19,951 bases of DNA from Flavobacterium sp. Lineage in GTDB: Bacteria; Bacteroidota; Bacteroidia; Flavobacteriales; Flavobacteriaceae. The stretch is from NCBI GenBank assembly GCA_023253295.1, contig JALRGZ010000338.1:1-19951 (forward strand), given 5' to 3'. The first letter of the stretch is position 1. Every line of letters starts with the position of its first letter. This document shows, piece after piece, positions 9,359 to 17,858 of this stretch. The translations under genes were made by a program, and so were the position numbers. Under the pieces are notes generated by a model that worked only from the letters and a program-made list of their open reading frames with translations, was not told the DNA's origin and did no database searches.

Positions 9359-11734
9359 ATGTCTACTAAGAAGAAATTAGGCTTATTATTAGCCTTACCG
9401 GTACTCCTATGCTCATTTTTTTCATTCGATGAAGCGCCAGGAGTAATTAAAACGCCACCTTATTTGAATCCAAAACTTTCCATAGAAGAAAGAATTGAAG
9501 ATTTGATGAGCAGAATGACTTTGGAACAAAAAGTATATCAAATGTGTCAATACGTTGGATTGGAACATATGAAAAATGCTGAGTCTGAACTTTCTCCGGA
9601 GGAATTAGAAAAAAATGATGCCTTAGGTTTTTATCCGGGTTTAAGAACTTCTGATATTGCCCGTTTGACAACTGAAGGTAAAATAGGTTCTTTTTTACAT
9701 GTGGTTACTCCGGAAGAGGCCAATAAATTGCAAAAATTGGCACAACAATCTCCATTGAAAATTCCTTTATTAATTGGAATTGATGCAATTCATGGAAACG
9801 GATTAGTTAGCGGTTCAACGATTTATCCTTCTCCAATTTCTCAAGCGGCTACTTTTGATGATGCCTTAGTAAAAGAAGGCAGTCGACAAACAGCTTTAGA
9901 AATGAGAGCTAATGGTATGCATTGGTCTTTTACTCCAAATATTGATGTACTTCGTGACCCAAGATGGGGACGTACAGGAGAAACCTATGGTGAAGATCCT
10001 TATTTGGTTGGAAACATGGGAGTTGCGACCATACTAGGTTTACAATCCAATAACTTTTCAGGGAAAGAAAATGTAATAGCATGTGCTAAACACCTAATTG
10101 CCGGAAGTTCTTCCATAAACGGTTTAAATGCCGCTCCTACAGATGTTTCTAAAAGAACGTTATATGAGATTTTCTTACCTCCATACAGACGTGCAGTGAA
10201 AGAAGCTCATGTGTATTCTATAATGACTGCTCATAATGAAGTAGCAGGAATGCCGGGACATATGGATAAAGAAATGATGACCGATTTGATGCGTAAACGT
10301 TGGAATTTTGATGGATTTTATGTGAGTGATTGGAATGATATTTCCCGTATTGCAATTTGGCATCATGTGGCGAGAGATTTTAAAGAAGCGGTATTGTTTT
10401 CTGTAAATGCAGGAATGGATATGAATATGCATGGTCCTTTATTTGATAAATATGTTATTGAATTAGTTAATGAAGGAAAAATTGATATTTCCCGTGTTAA
10501 TGAAGCTTGTAAAAAAATCTTAGAAGTTAAATTTCGTTTAGGTTTGTTCGAAAATCCATATGTAGATGTGAAAAAAGCCAAAACGGTAAATTTCTCAGAG
10601 TCTCATCAAAAAAATGCACTTGAGCAAGCACGAAAAGCGATAGTGTTGCAAACAAATCCCAAAAATATTTTACCACTTTCAAATGCCGGAAATGGAAAGA
10701 CTATTTTTATTACTGGTCCAAATGCCAACAATCAAACGACATTAGGAGATTGGGTCTCGCCACAACCGGAAGATAATGTGGTCACTATGTTAGAAGGGAT
10801 TTCAAAAATTGGGCAGGAGAATGGTTATAAAATTGATTACTATGATTCCGGAGACCGTTCAAAAGAAATCACTGATGACAAAATTAATATTGCTGCAAAA
10901 AAAGCTGCGGAAGCTGATATGACTATTTTAGTGTTAGGTGAGAATTCTTTCCGTCATGACTGGAGTAGAAAAACTACAGGGGAGAATATTGACAGAGCTA
11001 CATTGAAATTGTCTGGAAATCAATTGAAATTAGCCAATCAAATTTTGGATTTAGGCAAGCCGGTAATTGTGGTGTATGTTAGTGGTAGTCCAATTGCAGA
11101 GCCGGAGTTGGAACAACGTGCAGCTGCCGTATTAAATACTTGGGAAACAGGTGCTTTTGCAGGTCAGGCAGCCGCTGAAATCCTTTTTGGTAAGTTAAAT
11201 CCAAGTGGAAAACTGCCTTTAACAATTCCACGTAGTGTGGGGCAGTTACAAATGGTTTATAATCATAAACCTACTACATATATCCATAAGTACAATACAG
11301 AGAAAAAAGTACCATTGCACCCTTTTGGATATGGATTAAGTTATACTACCTTTAATTTATCCAATCCAAAACTGTCTAAAACAGCGTTTGATGGGAAAGA
11401 TGATAAAATTACAGTTTCAGTAGAGGTAACTAATACTGGAAAAATGGATGGTGAAGAAGTAGTACAATTGTATGTTCGTGATGATGTGAGTTCCTATACA
11501 AGACCGGTAAAAGAACTGAAATCTTATAAAAGAGTTGTACTTAAGGCAGGAGAAACAAAAACAGTCAATTTAGATATTACAGCCGAAAGTCTGGCTATGT
11601 ATGATGCTGATTATAATTTTGTTGTAGAAGCAGGAACTTTTACCATTATGACAGGTAATTCTTCAGAAGATAAAGCCTTAAAGAAAGCAACTTTCAATGT
11701 AGCTAAACCAATAATATTAGAAAAAAGTAAATAA
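9359..11734 (+). CDS. Glycoside hydrolase family 3 exo-acting beta-glycosidase
   Basis: A 791-residue secreted GH3 enzyme, probably a beta-glucosidase or beta-xylosidase acting on non-reducing ends. It has an N-terminal signal peptide (no good lipobox: C18 is preceded by Leu), a TIM-barrel domain with I-D-A-I-H-G, N-I-D-V-L-R-D-P-R-W-G-R-T-G-E-T-Y-G-E-D and the K-H pair (K244-H245), and the nucleophile D324 in V-S-D-W. An alpha/beta sandwich follows (about 420-640), then a C-terminal fibronectin-III-like domain (about 680-780). A candidate acid/base Glu lies in the G-E-N-S-F-R-H-D-W segment but is not assigned with certainty. The G-[RK]-[DE]-Y-N substrate loop of BglX-type enzymes is replaced by N-G-L-N-A-A-P-T-D, closer to the ExoI-type layout. 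The gene ends one base before sulfatase 1, so the two are probably translated together. Confidence 0.93.
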   Translation: MSTKKKLGLLLALPVLLCSFFSFDEAPGVIKTPPYLNPKLSIEERIEDLMSRMTLEQKVYQMCQYVGLEHMKNAESELSPEELEKNDALGFYPGLRTSDIARLTTEGKIGSFLHVVTPEEANKLQKLAQQSPLKIPLLIGIDAIHGNGLVSGSTIYPSPISQAATFDDALVKEGSRQTALEMRANGMHWSFTPNIDVLRDPRWGRTGETYGEDPYLVGNMGVATILGLQSNNFSGKENVIACAKHLIAGSSSINGLNAAPTDVSKRTLYEIFLPPYRRAVKEAHVYSIMTAHNEVAGMPGHMDKEMMTDLMRKRWNFDGFYVSDWNDISRIAIWHHVARDFKEAVLFSVNAGMDMNMHGPLFDKYVIELVNEGKIDISRVNEACKKILEVKFRLGLFENPYVDVKKAKTVNFSESHQKNALEQARKAIVLQTNPKNILPLSNAGNGKTIFITGPNANNQTTLGDWVSPQPEDNVVTMLEGISKIGQENGYKIDYYDSGDRSKEITDDKINIAAKKAAEADMTILVLGENSFRHDWSRKTTGENIDRATLKLSGNQLKLANQILDLGKPVIVVYVSGSPIAEPELEQRAAAVLNTWETGAFAGQAAAEILFGKLNPSGKLPLTIPRSVGQLQMVYNHKPTTYIHKYNTEKKVPLHPFGYGLSYTTFNLSNPKLSKTAFDGKDDKITVSVEVTNTGKMDGEEVVQLYVRDDVSSYTRPVKELKSYKRVVLKAGETKTVNLDITAESLAMYDADYNFVVEAGTFTIMTGNSSEDKALKKATFNVAKPIILEKSK

Positions 11735-11735
11735 G

Positions 11736-13349
11736 ATGTTTAAAAAAGTAATTCTATTATGTGCATGTTCGTTTTTTATAATGTCTTGTAAAACGAAGAT
11801 ATATAGTCAGAATGCACAAAAAAAGCCAAATATTATCTATATTATGGCTGATGATTTAACCATTCAGGCAATTAGTGCTTACGGAGGTATTTATAAAGAT
11901 ATAGCTCCAACACCTAATATTGACAGGTTAGCAAAAGAAGGGATGAGGTTTGAAGATGTATTGTGTACCAATGCGATTTGCGGACCAAGCAGAGCAGCAA
12001 TTTTAACTGGAAAATATAGTAACGAAAATGGTTATTATAAAAATGAATATGGAGGTCAGTTTAATGCTGCTCAATGGACTTTTCCTCAGGAGTTTAAAAA
12101 CAATGAATATCAAACCAGTTTATTTGGTAAATGGCATTTAGGTACCAATCCGGTTGGATTTGATGTGTTTAAGTTTCATGCTTCGGCAGGTCAACAAGGA
12201 CATTATTGGGATCCAATTTATAATGAGAACGGTGTTGAGGTAAAAGAAAAAGGTTATTCAACAAATATTACAACAGGATTTGCTTTAGATTGGTTAGAAA
12301 ACAATCGTGATAAATCAAAACCCTTTTTAATGTTGTTGCAATATAAAGCACCTCACAGACCCTGGGAACCGGATACTAAATACGAAAAACTTTGGGATGA
12401 TATCGAAATGCCTTATCCGGCTACTTTTAATGACGATTATAAAGGTCGCGAAAAAACTGCTGGAGATACCGAGATGACTATGGAACATTTGTCCAGAAGA
12501 GATTTAAAATTAGTTGCTCCGGAAGGATTGAAAGGCAAAGAAAAATTAGCATGGGATTTTTACGGGGCTAAAAATGATGAGGTTGTTCAGCCGGAAGGAA
12601 TGTCCAAAGAAGAAGGACGCAAATGGAGATACCAAATCTATATCAAGGATTATTTGGCCTGTGTTAAATCAGTTGATGACAATATTGGTAAAGTATTACA
12701 ATATTTGGATGACCATAATCTGACTGAAAACACTATGGTCGTATTGACTTCGGATCAGGGATTCTATTTAGGTGATCATGGCTTTTTTGATAAAAGATTT
12801 ATCTATGAAGAGTCTTTGAGAATGCCATTTTTAGTGCGTTATCCAAAATTAATTAAACCGGGTAGTGTGAATACGGATATTATTTCGAATGTAGATTTTG
12901 CACCTACTTTCTTAGATATAGCAGGAATAAAATCAAAAGAAAGAGTTCAGGGTAAAAGCTTTAAGAAAATCTTAGAAGGGAAAACACCTTCTGATTGGGA
13001 TCAGGCCATGTATTATCATTATTATGAATTTCCGTTCTGGCATCATGTACAGCCACATTACGGAATTAGAACGCAGCGATACACCTTGGCTCATTTTTAT
13101 TATTCGATGGATGTATGGGAGTTATATGATTTAAAAAAGGATCCTCATCAGATGAATAATGTAATTAATGATCCAAAATATAAAGATGTAATTGTTAAAT
13201 TGAAGTCTAAATTAAAGGAACTGATGAAAAAAAATGGCGATGATAAAACCATAGCTCAATTCAAAGAAATTACAGATAAAGATTTTGGTACAATCATTGA
13301 ACGTACTGGAGATGAGGATGTCAACTCAATTATAAACAGAAAAAAATAA
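11736..13349 (+). CDS. Sulfatase 1: type-I (S1) formylglycine sulfatase, lipoprotein
   Basis: A 537-residue S1-family sulfatase. The signal peptide ends in lipobox F-I-M-S-C, so C18 should be lipidated; the residues after it (K-T-K) are basic, which argues for a periplasm-facing anchor. The catalytic cysteine to be converted to formylglycine is C82 in C-G-P-S-R, followed by A-A-I-L-T-G as in the standard signature. Metal ligands visible are D39-D40 near the N-terminus and D340-Q341 (S-D-Q-G-F-Y-L-G-D-H-G); the Gln here is an accepted variant of the usual Asn or His. F-G-K-W-H-L-G supplies the conserved Lys and His. Subfamily and sulfate position are not assignable by eye; it differs clearly from the other three sulfatases. 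It starts one base after the GH3 stop. Confidence 0.94.
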   Translation: MFKKVILLCACSFFIMSCKTKIYSQNAQKKPNIIYIMADDLTIQAISAYGGIYKDIAPTPNIDRLAKEGMRFEDVLCTNAICGPSRAAILTGKYSNENGYYKNEYGGQFNAAQWTFPQEFKNNEYQTSLFGKWHLGTNPVGFDVFKFHASAGQQGHYWDPIYNENGVEVKEKGYSTNITTGFALDWLENNRDKSKPFLMLLQYKAPHRPWEPDTKYEKLWDDIEMPYPATFNDDYKGREKTAGDTEMTMEHLSRRDLKLVAPEGLKGKEKLAWDFYGAKNDEVVQPEGMSKEEGRKWRYQIYIKDYLACVKSVDDNIGKVLQYLDDHNLTENTMVVLTSDQGFYLGDHGFFDKRFIYEESLRMPFLVRYPKLIKPGSVNTDIISNVDFAPTFLDIAGIKSKERVQGKSFKKILEGKTPSDWDQAMYYHYYEFPFWHHVQPHYGIRTQRYTLAHFYYSMDVWELYDLKKDPHQMNNVINDPKYKDVIVKLKSKLKELMKKNGDDKTIAQFKEITDKDFGTIIERTGDEDVNSIINRKK

Positions 13350-13361
13350 ATAGCTCATAAA

Positions 13362-15077
13362 ATGAAAAAGTCAATCGTATTTTTAATGTTATTCTGCCTG
13401 AATATACATTTTGTTGAAGCTCAGAATACTCACAAAAAGAATATATTATTCATAGCTGTAGACGACTTAAAGCCACTTTTAAATGTTTATGGCTCGCACG
13501 AAATGGTTACTCCTAATTTTGATCGTTTGGCAAAGAGAGGAGTTATATTTGAAAATGCTGAGGTACAACAGGCTGTTTGTGGACCTTCAAGAGCTAGTGT
13601 TATGACAGGAACCTACCCTGATAGAACTAAAGTTTGGGATTTGCATACTGATTTTAGAGAGGCCGCACCAGAACTTATTTCAATGCCTGAATATTTAATT
13701 TCTCAAGGTTATGAAACAACTGCTATCGGTAAAATATATCATAAAGGTTCAGTAGCCGAAGGTCATGATGGAAAAAGTTGGAGTATTCCTCATATCCAGC
13801 CGGATAATTTTGATCCTAAATACGGTGCTCCGGCTTTTGGGTATTACCAAAGTAAAGAAACTAAAGCCGAAATGGTGAAGTTAATGCAGGAAGCAGCTGA
13901 AAAAGGAATGAAAAAAGAAGGGGCTCAAAGAAACTATGCCTTCAAAAGATTAAAACCTAGTACGGAATCGGCAGATGTTTCGGATGAAGCTTACCAAGAC
14001 GGTATTTACACTGTGGAAGCAATAAAGAAATTAAAAATGCTTTCCAGTGGAAATAAACCATTTTTCTTAGGAGTGGGATATCAAAGACCACACTTGCCAT
14101 TTGTGGCGCCAAAAAAATATTGGGATTTATATAAAAGAGAGGATATTAAATTAGCTCCTAATCAGGATTTAATTGATGGTACACCAATGTTTGCGTATCA
14201 TACTTTTGGTGAACTTAGAGCTTTTACCGATATAGATGATAATTTAACTATTGGGGTTAGAGTTCCTGAAGACAAACAAAAAGAACTGATACATGGATAT
14301 ATGGCCAGTATTTCCTATATCGATGCACAAATAGGAAAATTATTGGATGAATTAGACAGATTAAAATTAACTGATAATACAATAATAGTTTTATGGGGAG
14401 ATCATGGTTACCATTTAGGAGACCATACATTATGGAATAAGCATTCTAATTTTGAACAGGCAACCAGAATTCCATTTATGTTTTCAGGGCCTGGAATTGC
14501 CAAAGATGTAAAAGTTAAAACTCCTGTAGAATTAATTGATTTGTTCCCTACTCTTTTTGATTTAGTGGGTGTGAAACAATCTGCTCAAACCGATGGTAAA
14601 TCTATCGTAAGTTTATTAGATTCAAATCCTAAAAATGATATTCATCCTGAGTTTGCCCTAAGTCAGTATCCTAGAGCTGGTAAAAAAATGGGATATACTA
14701 TCAGAACCGAACGTTACAGATATACTGAATGGCTTGAAAATGGTTATAATACTGAAAAACCATATGATGCTGCTAATTTGGTAGCTGCTGAATTGTATGA
14801 TTTTATTTCCGACCCACTGGAATTAAAAAATCATGCTAAAGAAGCTAGTTATAAAGCAATTGCTAATGATTTGCATTTAAAGTTAGTGACTAAATTAAAT
14901 GAGATAAATAAAAGAAATATTTATAAAGCACATCCATCAACCTATAAAGGAGGAGAAGAAGGTGAGGCTAAGCCAAAAGGAGATGCTAAGGGTGCAAATG
15001 CAAATCCCGGGAAAAAAGGAAATAAAGGAAAGTCTATGTCTGGTGAAATTTTCAGTAAGAAAGATTTTGATGAATAA
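13362..15077 (+). CDS. Sulfatase 2: iduronate-2-sulfatase-like S1 sulfatase (S1_7 type)
   Basis: A 571-residue secreted sulfatase with a Sec signal peptide ending V-E-A|Q (residues 1-20). The formylglycine site is C73 in A-V-C-G-P-S-R-A-S-V-M-T-G. Metal ligands include D34-D35 (A-V-D-D-L) and D347-H348 (W-G-D-H-G-Y-H-L-G-D-H). The combination Q-Q-A-V-C-x-P-S-R, T-K-V-W-D-L-H-T-D-F-R and I-G-K-I-Y-H is typical of iduronate-2-sulfatase relatives (S1_7), which in marine Bacteroidota act on diverse uronic- or neutral-sugar sulfates, so the name does not fix the substrate. The last 45 or so residues are a low-complexity K/G/E/A-rich tail beyond the normal fold. It follows sulfatase 1 by 12 bp; a hairpin lies just downstream. 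Confidence 0.92.
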   Translation: MKKSIVFLMLFCLNIHFVEAQNTHKKNILFIAVDDLKPLLNVYGSHEMVTPNFDRLAKRGVIFENAEVQQAVCGPSRASVMTGTYPDRTKVWDLHTDFREAAPELISMPEYLISQGYETTAIGKIYHKGSVAEGHDGKSWSIPHIQPDNFDPKYGAPAFGYYQSKETKAEMVKLMQEAAEKGMKKEGAQRNYAFKRLKPSTESADVSDEAYQDGIYTVEAIKKLKMLSSGNKPFFLGVGYQRPHLPFVAPKKYWDLYKREDIKLAPNQDLIDGTPMFAYHTFGELRAFTDIDDNLTIGVRVPEDKQKELIHGYMASISYIDAQIGKLLDELDRLKLTDNTIIVLWGDHGYHLGDHTLWNKHSNFEQATRIPFMFSGPGIAKDVKVKTPVELIDLFPTLFDLVGVKQSAQTDGKSIVSLLDSNPKNDIHPEFALSQYPRAGKKMGYTIRTERYRYTEWLENGYNTEKPYDAANLVAAELYDFISDPLELKNHAKEASYKAIANDLHLKLVTKLNEINKRNIYKAHPSTYKGGEEGEAKPKGDAKGANANPGKKGNKGKSMSGEIFSKKDFDE

Positions 15078-15089
15078 TTAATTTGTTTC

Positions 15090-15127
15090 GGAAAGAGGCT
15101 TGGATTAAAATGTCCGGGTTTCTTTCC
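15090..15127 (+). promoter_or_regulatory. Long RNA hairpin between sulfatase 2 and sulfatase 3
   Basis: In RNA, bases 15090-15104 pair without a bulge with 15113-15127 around an 8-nt loop, giving 15 base pairs: 11 Watson-Crick and four G-U (97/120, 98/119, 100/117, 101/116 in the last digits of 15xxx). It starts 13 bp after the sulfatase 2 stop. No T-run follows, so it does not fit a full intrinsic terminator. A transcript-stabilising or processing hairpin, or a leaky or decayed terminator, is likelier. Confidence 0.6.
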
Positions 15128-15167
15128 AAATTGGGAATATAAAATCAATCGTTTTAAGTATTGTATT

Positions 15168-16673
15168 ATGAAAAAAATATATCAAAAAGTATGCATTATT
15201 TGCTGCACTTTATTATTTATCAATAACGGATTAGCACAAAAAAAGCCTAACATATTGTTTATTCTTGTAGACGATTTTGGTTATCATGACATCAGTTGTA
15301 ATGGATCCAAAATATATCAAACACCTAATATTGATAATCTGGCTAAAAATTCGGTGTCCTTTGAGAATGCCTATGCTAGTTATCCCAGATGTGTGCCTTC
15401 CCGATATGCACTTATGACAGCAACTTATCCGGTAAATGAAGATCATGGCGATTTAGGTAAGATAGATCCGGCAAAGAATTTTATAAAACAATTTAAGGCT
15501 AATGGCTATTCTTCCTTTTTTGTTGGAAAATGGCATTTGGGTTCAGATGAAAGTAGCCCTGTAGGTTTTGGTTACGACCAATCTTTTGCAGCAGGTGATG
15601 CAGGCTCAACCGAAGAACAATTTTATCCTTTTAATGGTAAGCGTGTCGAAGGAGGAAAAGGTGAAAAAGCACCGGTGCCAGATGTTCAGAAGTATGCAAA
15701 ACCAGGAGATTATTTATCTGATGTATTAACTAAAAGAACAATTCAATACATTAAAGAAAGTAAAAAAGACAAACCATTTGTAGGTGTTTTGGCTTATTAC
15801 GCGGTTCATACCCCGCTTGAAGCTAAAAAAGAAGATTTTGATCGAAATCAAAAAGAAATTAATGCTTTTAATTTTGGTTCGACTCCAGAATATGTGAAGG
15901 AAGGACATGCTGAAACTAAAATGCGCCAGGATAATCCAAAATATGCCGGAATGGTCGAAAATGTTGATGAGAATATTGGAAAATTAATTCAACAATTGAA
16001 AGATCAGGGGATTTACGATAATACAATTATTGTACTTACGTCAGATCATGGAGGGCTTTCGACCAGAGGAGGTAAAAGAGAATTAGCAACTACTAATTTC
16101 CCTCTGAGAGCTGGTAAAGGTTGGTTATATGAAGGAGGAACAAGAGTTCCTTTGATGGTTCGTGTTCCTAATTCAGTTAAACCTTTTGTAGACCATCATT
16201 CAATTGTTTTAGGAATGGATATTTTTCCAACATTAGCTGATATTGCATTGAATAAACAGGTGGCAGGTATAGATGGAAAAAGTTTTAAAAACATCCTGCT
16301 AAAAAAAGAAAATTGGGATGACAGAATAGTGTATTGGAATTCATACAAAGCAAGACCAACCCAAACAGGTGATGATAAAACTTCGGCTATTCGAAAAGGA
16401 GATTTTAAATTATTACACTTTGTAGAATCGGATAAGGTAGAATTATATAATATCAGAGAAGATGCTGAAGAAAAGCGTGATTTAGCTTCTTCAATGCCGG
16501 AGAAAAAGGCGGAATTACTGGCACTTTTAAATAAATGGAAACAGGCCTATCAAATCAAAATGAAGCCAAACCATAAACAAGGTGAAACTGAAGGAGAGGC
16601 TCTTTCTCCTCAGCAGCAAGCAAAAAAAGAAGCTAGAAAAGCCGAGCGTAAAGCTGCAAAGAAACTGGATTAG
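15168..16673 (+). CDS. Sulfatase 3: S1 sulfatase with C-V-P-S-R site and basic C-terminal tail
   Basis: A 501-residue secreted sulfatase with a Sec signal peptide ending G-L-A|Q (residues 1-23). The formylglycine site is C75 in P-R-C-V-P-S-R; the usual Thr-Gly that follows is Thr-Ala here (L-M-T-A-T-Y). Metal ligands are D35-D36 (V-D-D-F-G) and D293-H294 (T-S-D-H-G-G). V-G-K-W-H-L-G is intact. It is clearly paralogous to sulfatase 4: shared blocks include S-K-I-Y-Q-T-P-N-I-D, R-C-V-P-S-R-Y, A-F-N-F-G-S, L-R-A-G-K-G-W-L-Y-E-G-G and A-R-P-T-Q-T-G-D. It may belong to an arylsulfatase-A-like subfamily such as S1_16, but this is uncertain. About 30 C-terminal residues are a highly charged K/A/E-rich tail absent from sulfatase 4. 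A 90-bp gap precedes it. Confidence 0.93.
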   Translation: MKKIYQKVCIICCTLLFINNGLAQKKPNILFILVDDFGYHDISCNGSKIYQTPNIDNLAKNSVSFENAYASYPRCVPSRYALMTATYPVNEDHGDLGKIDPAKNFIKQFKANGYSSFFVGKWHLGSDESSPVGFGYDQSFAAGDAGSTEEQFYPFNGKRVEGGKGEKAPVPDVQKYAKPGDYLSDVLTKRTIQYIKESKKDKPFVGVLAYYAVHTPLEAKKEDFDRNQKEINAFNFGSTPEYVKEGHAETKMRQDNPKYAGMVENVDENIGKLIQQLKDQGIYDNTIIVLTSDHGGLSTRGGKRELATTNFPLRAGKGWLYEGGTRVPLMVRVPNSVKPFVDHHSIVLGMDIFPTLADIALNKQVAGIDGKSFKNILLKKENWDDRIVYWNSYKARPTQTGDDKTSAIRKGDFKLLHFVESDKVELYNIREDAEEKRDLASSMPEKKAELLALLNKWKQAYQIKMKPNHKQGETEGEALSPQQQAKKEARKAERKAAKKLD

Positions 16674-16751
16674 TAATTAATTCTTTGATGATTTAAACTT
16701 ATTTCAATAAGGAAGGACAATGAGAATTGTTGAATTTTAATAAAAAGTATA

Positions 16752-17858
16752 ATGAAGTTATTACTTAAAAGTTTTTTAATTGTTTTATTGTCCTTTACTT
16801 TTTCCTGTAGTGTCAGTCAAGATATTAAAAAGGAATTTTCAGTAAAAGAAAATCAAAATAAGGGTTCAGCTAAATTACTAATTGGAGCTACACTTAATTA
16901 TGAGGAATTAAATACTCAAAAAGAAGAGTATTATTTGAAATATTTTAAATATTTAACCCCTGCTAACTCCGCTAAACAGACCAAAGTTCATCCTGAACCT
17001 AATGTTTGGGATTGGAAAGAAATTGATGAATTTATAAAGTTTGCCAATCAAAATAAATTAGTGCTAAGACTTCACGGACCAATTAGCCCACAGGCTTCAA
17101 AATGGGCAAAAGAAGACTATAGAACACCGACTGAGTTAGAAACTAATTTAGTAGAATTTGCTACAGCATTTGCCCAACACTTCAATAATGAATCTTGTGT
17201 TAAATGGATGGATGTGGTAAACGAAACAATTCTGGCAGATGGAACCTGGTTTGGTCCTAAACCTGGAACCGGAGAATGGGAAAATCCCTGGTTGAAAATG
17301 GGTTTAGACGAAAATGGTTTTCCTCTGTATATCCTTAAAGCTTTTGAAATTGCTACCAAAAATGCACCCAATATCAAATTGGTTTATAATCAAAATGTAG
17401 GTATGGAGTCAGCAATGTGGGATAAGGTAAAAGAAACCGTACTTTATATTCGTAAAAAAGGCTATCGCGTAGATGGAATTGGCTGGCAGGCTCATTTGCT
17501 ATTAGGAGCAAAAAGAGAAGATTTTGTCAATAATACGGATGCTACAATGGCCAAATTGGCTGATCTTATTGATTGGGCGCACCAAAATAATCTGGCATTT
17601 CATGTAACCGAATTAGACTATTTAGTTAAAGATACAACTCAATTAGAGAGCGAGCGTCAAATTCAAAAGATGGTGTATCAAAAATTAGTTGATGTATTAT
17701 TATCCAAAAGTAAAAATGGTGAAGTTACTTTGAATCTTTGGGATATTAGTGAACGAGCTAAAAAAGGGACAGGAGTTTTTCAGTCGATTTATGATTTTAA
17801 ATATAATCCAACGCCTGCTTATGATGTAATCATGAAAGCATTAGAAAATAGTAAATAA
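16752..17858 (+). CDS. Divergent GH10-family endo-glycanase, lipoprotein
   Basis: A 368-residue single-domain enzyme with lipobox T-F-S-C (C19), so membrane-anchored. The fold and catalytic residues fit GH10: acid/base E158 in M-D-V-V-N-E, nucleophile E287 in H-V-T-E-L-D, G-I-G-W-Q-A-H-L before the nucleophile, and the C-terminal P-T-P-A-Y-D-V-I. However, the xylanase motif E-N-x-M-K-W is A-N-S-A-K-Q here, and the H-x-L-x-W-H strand is R-L-H-G-P-I-S-P-Q. The late Trp-rich loop is also altered (W-D-I-S-E-R-A-K-K-G). Retaining chemistry is expected, but plain xylan is not assured as substrate; a sulfated xylan or related beta-glycan is plausible given four neighbouring sulfatases. The stop overlaps the start of sulfatase 4 by one base. 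Confidence 0.87.
   Translation: MKLLLKSFLIVLLSFTFSCSVSQDIKKEFSVKENQNKGSAKLLIGATLNYEELNTQKEEYYLKYFKYLTPANSAKQTKVHPEPNVWDWKEIDEFIKFANQNKLVLRLHGPISPQASKWAKEDYRTPTELETNLVEFATAFAQHFNNESCVKWMDVVNETILADGTWFGPKPGTGEWENPWLKMGLDENGFPLYILKAFEIATKNAPNIKLVYNQNVGMESAMWDKVKETVLYIRKKGYRVDGIGWQAHLLLGAKREDFVNNTDATMAKLADLIDWAHQNNLAFHVTELDYLVKDTTQLESERQIQKMVYQKLVDVLLSKSKNGEVTLNLWDISERAKKGTGVFQSIYDFKYNPTPAYDVIMKALENSK

Noticed and set aside
9359..9420. Lipoprotein signal on the GH3 enzyme at C18.
   Set aside because: The residue before the Cys is Leu, not a small residue, so it fails the lipobox pattern; an ordinary signal peptide is preferred.
13362..15077. Reading sulfatase 2 as a true iduronate-2-sulfatase and hence the PUL as a glycosaminoglycan locus.
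   Set aside because: The family is broad in marine Bacteroidota, and no glycosaminoglycan lyase or unsaturated glucuronyl hydrolase is present in the window.
16701..16736. Small nested inverted repeats (ACAAT-GAGA-ATTGT and flanking TTCAA/TTGAA) in the 78-bp gap before the GH10 gene.
   Set aside because: Stems are short, AT-rich and interrupted, and no T-run follows; not enough to call a terminator or regulatory hairpin.
16720..16741. Tiny reading frame of six codons before the GH10 gene as a leader peptide.
   Set aside because: Too short, with no ribosome-binding signal or paired attenuator; likely chance.
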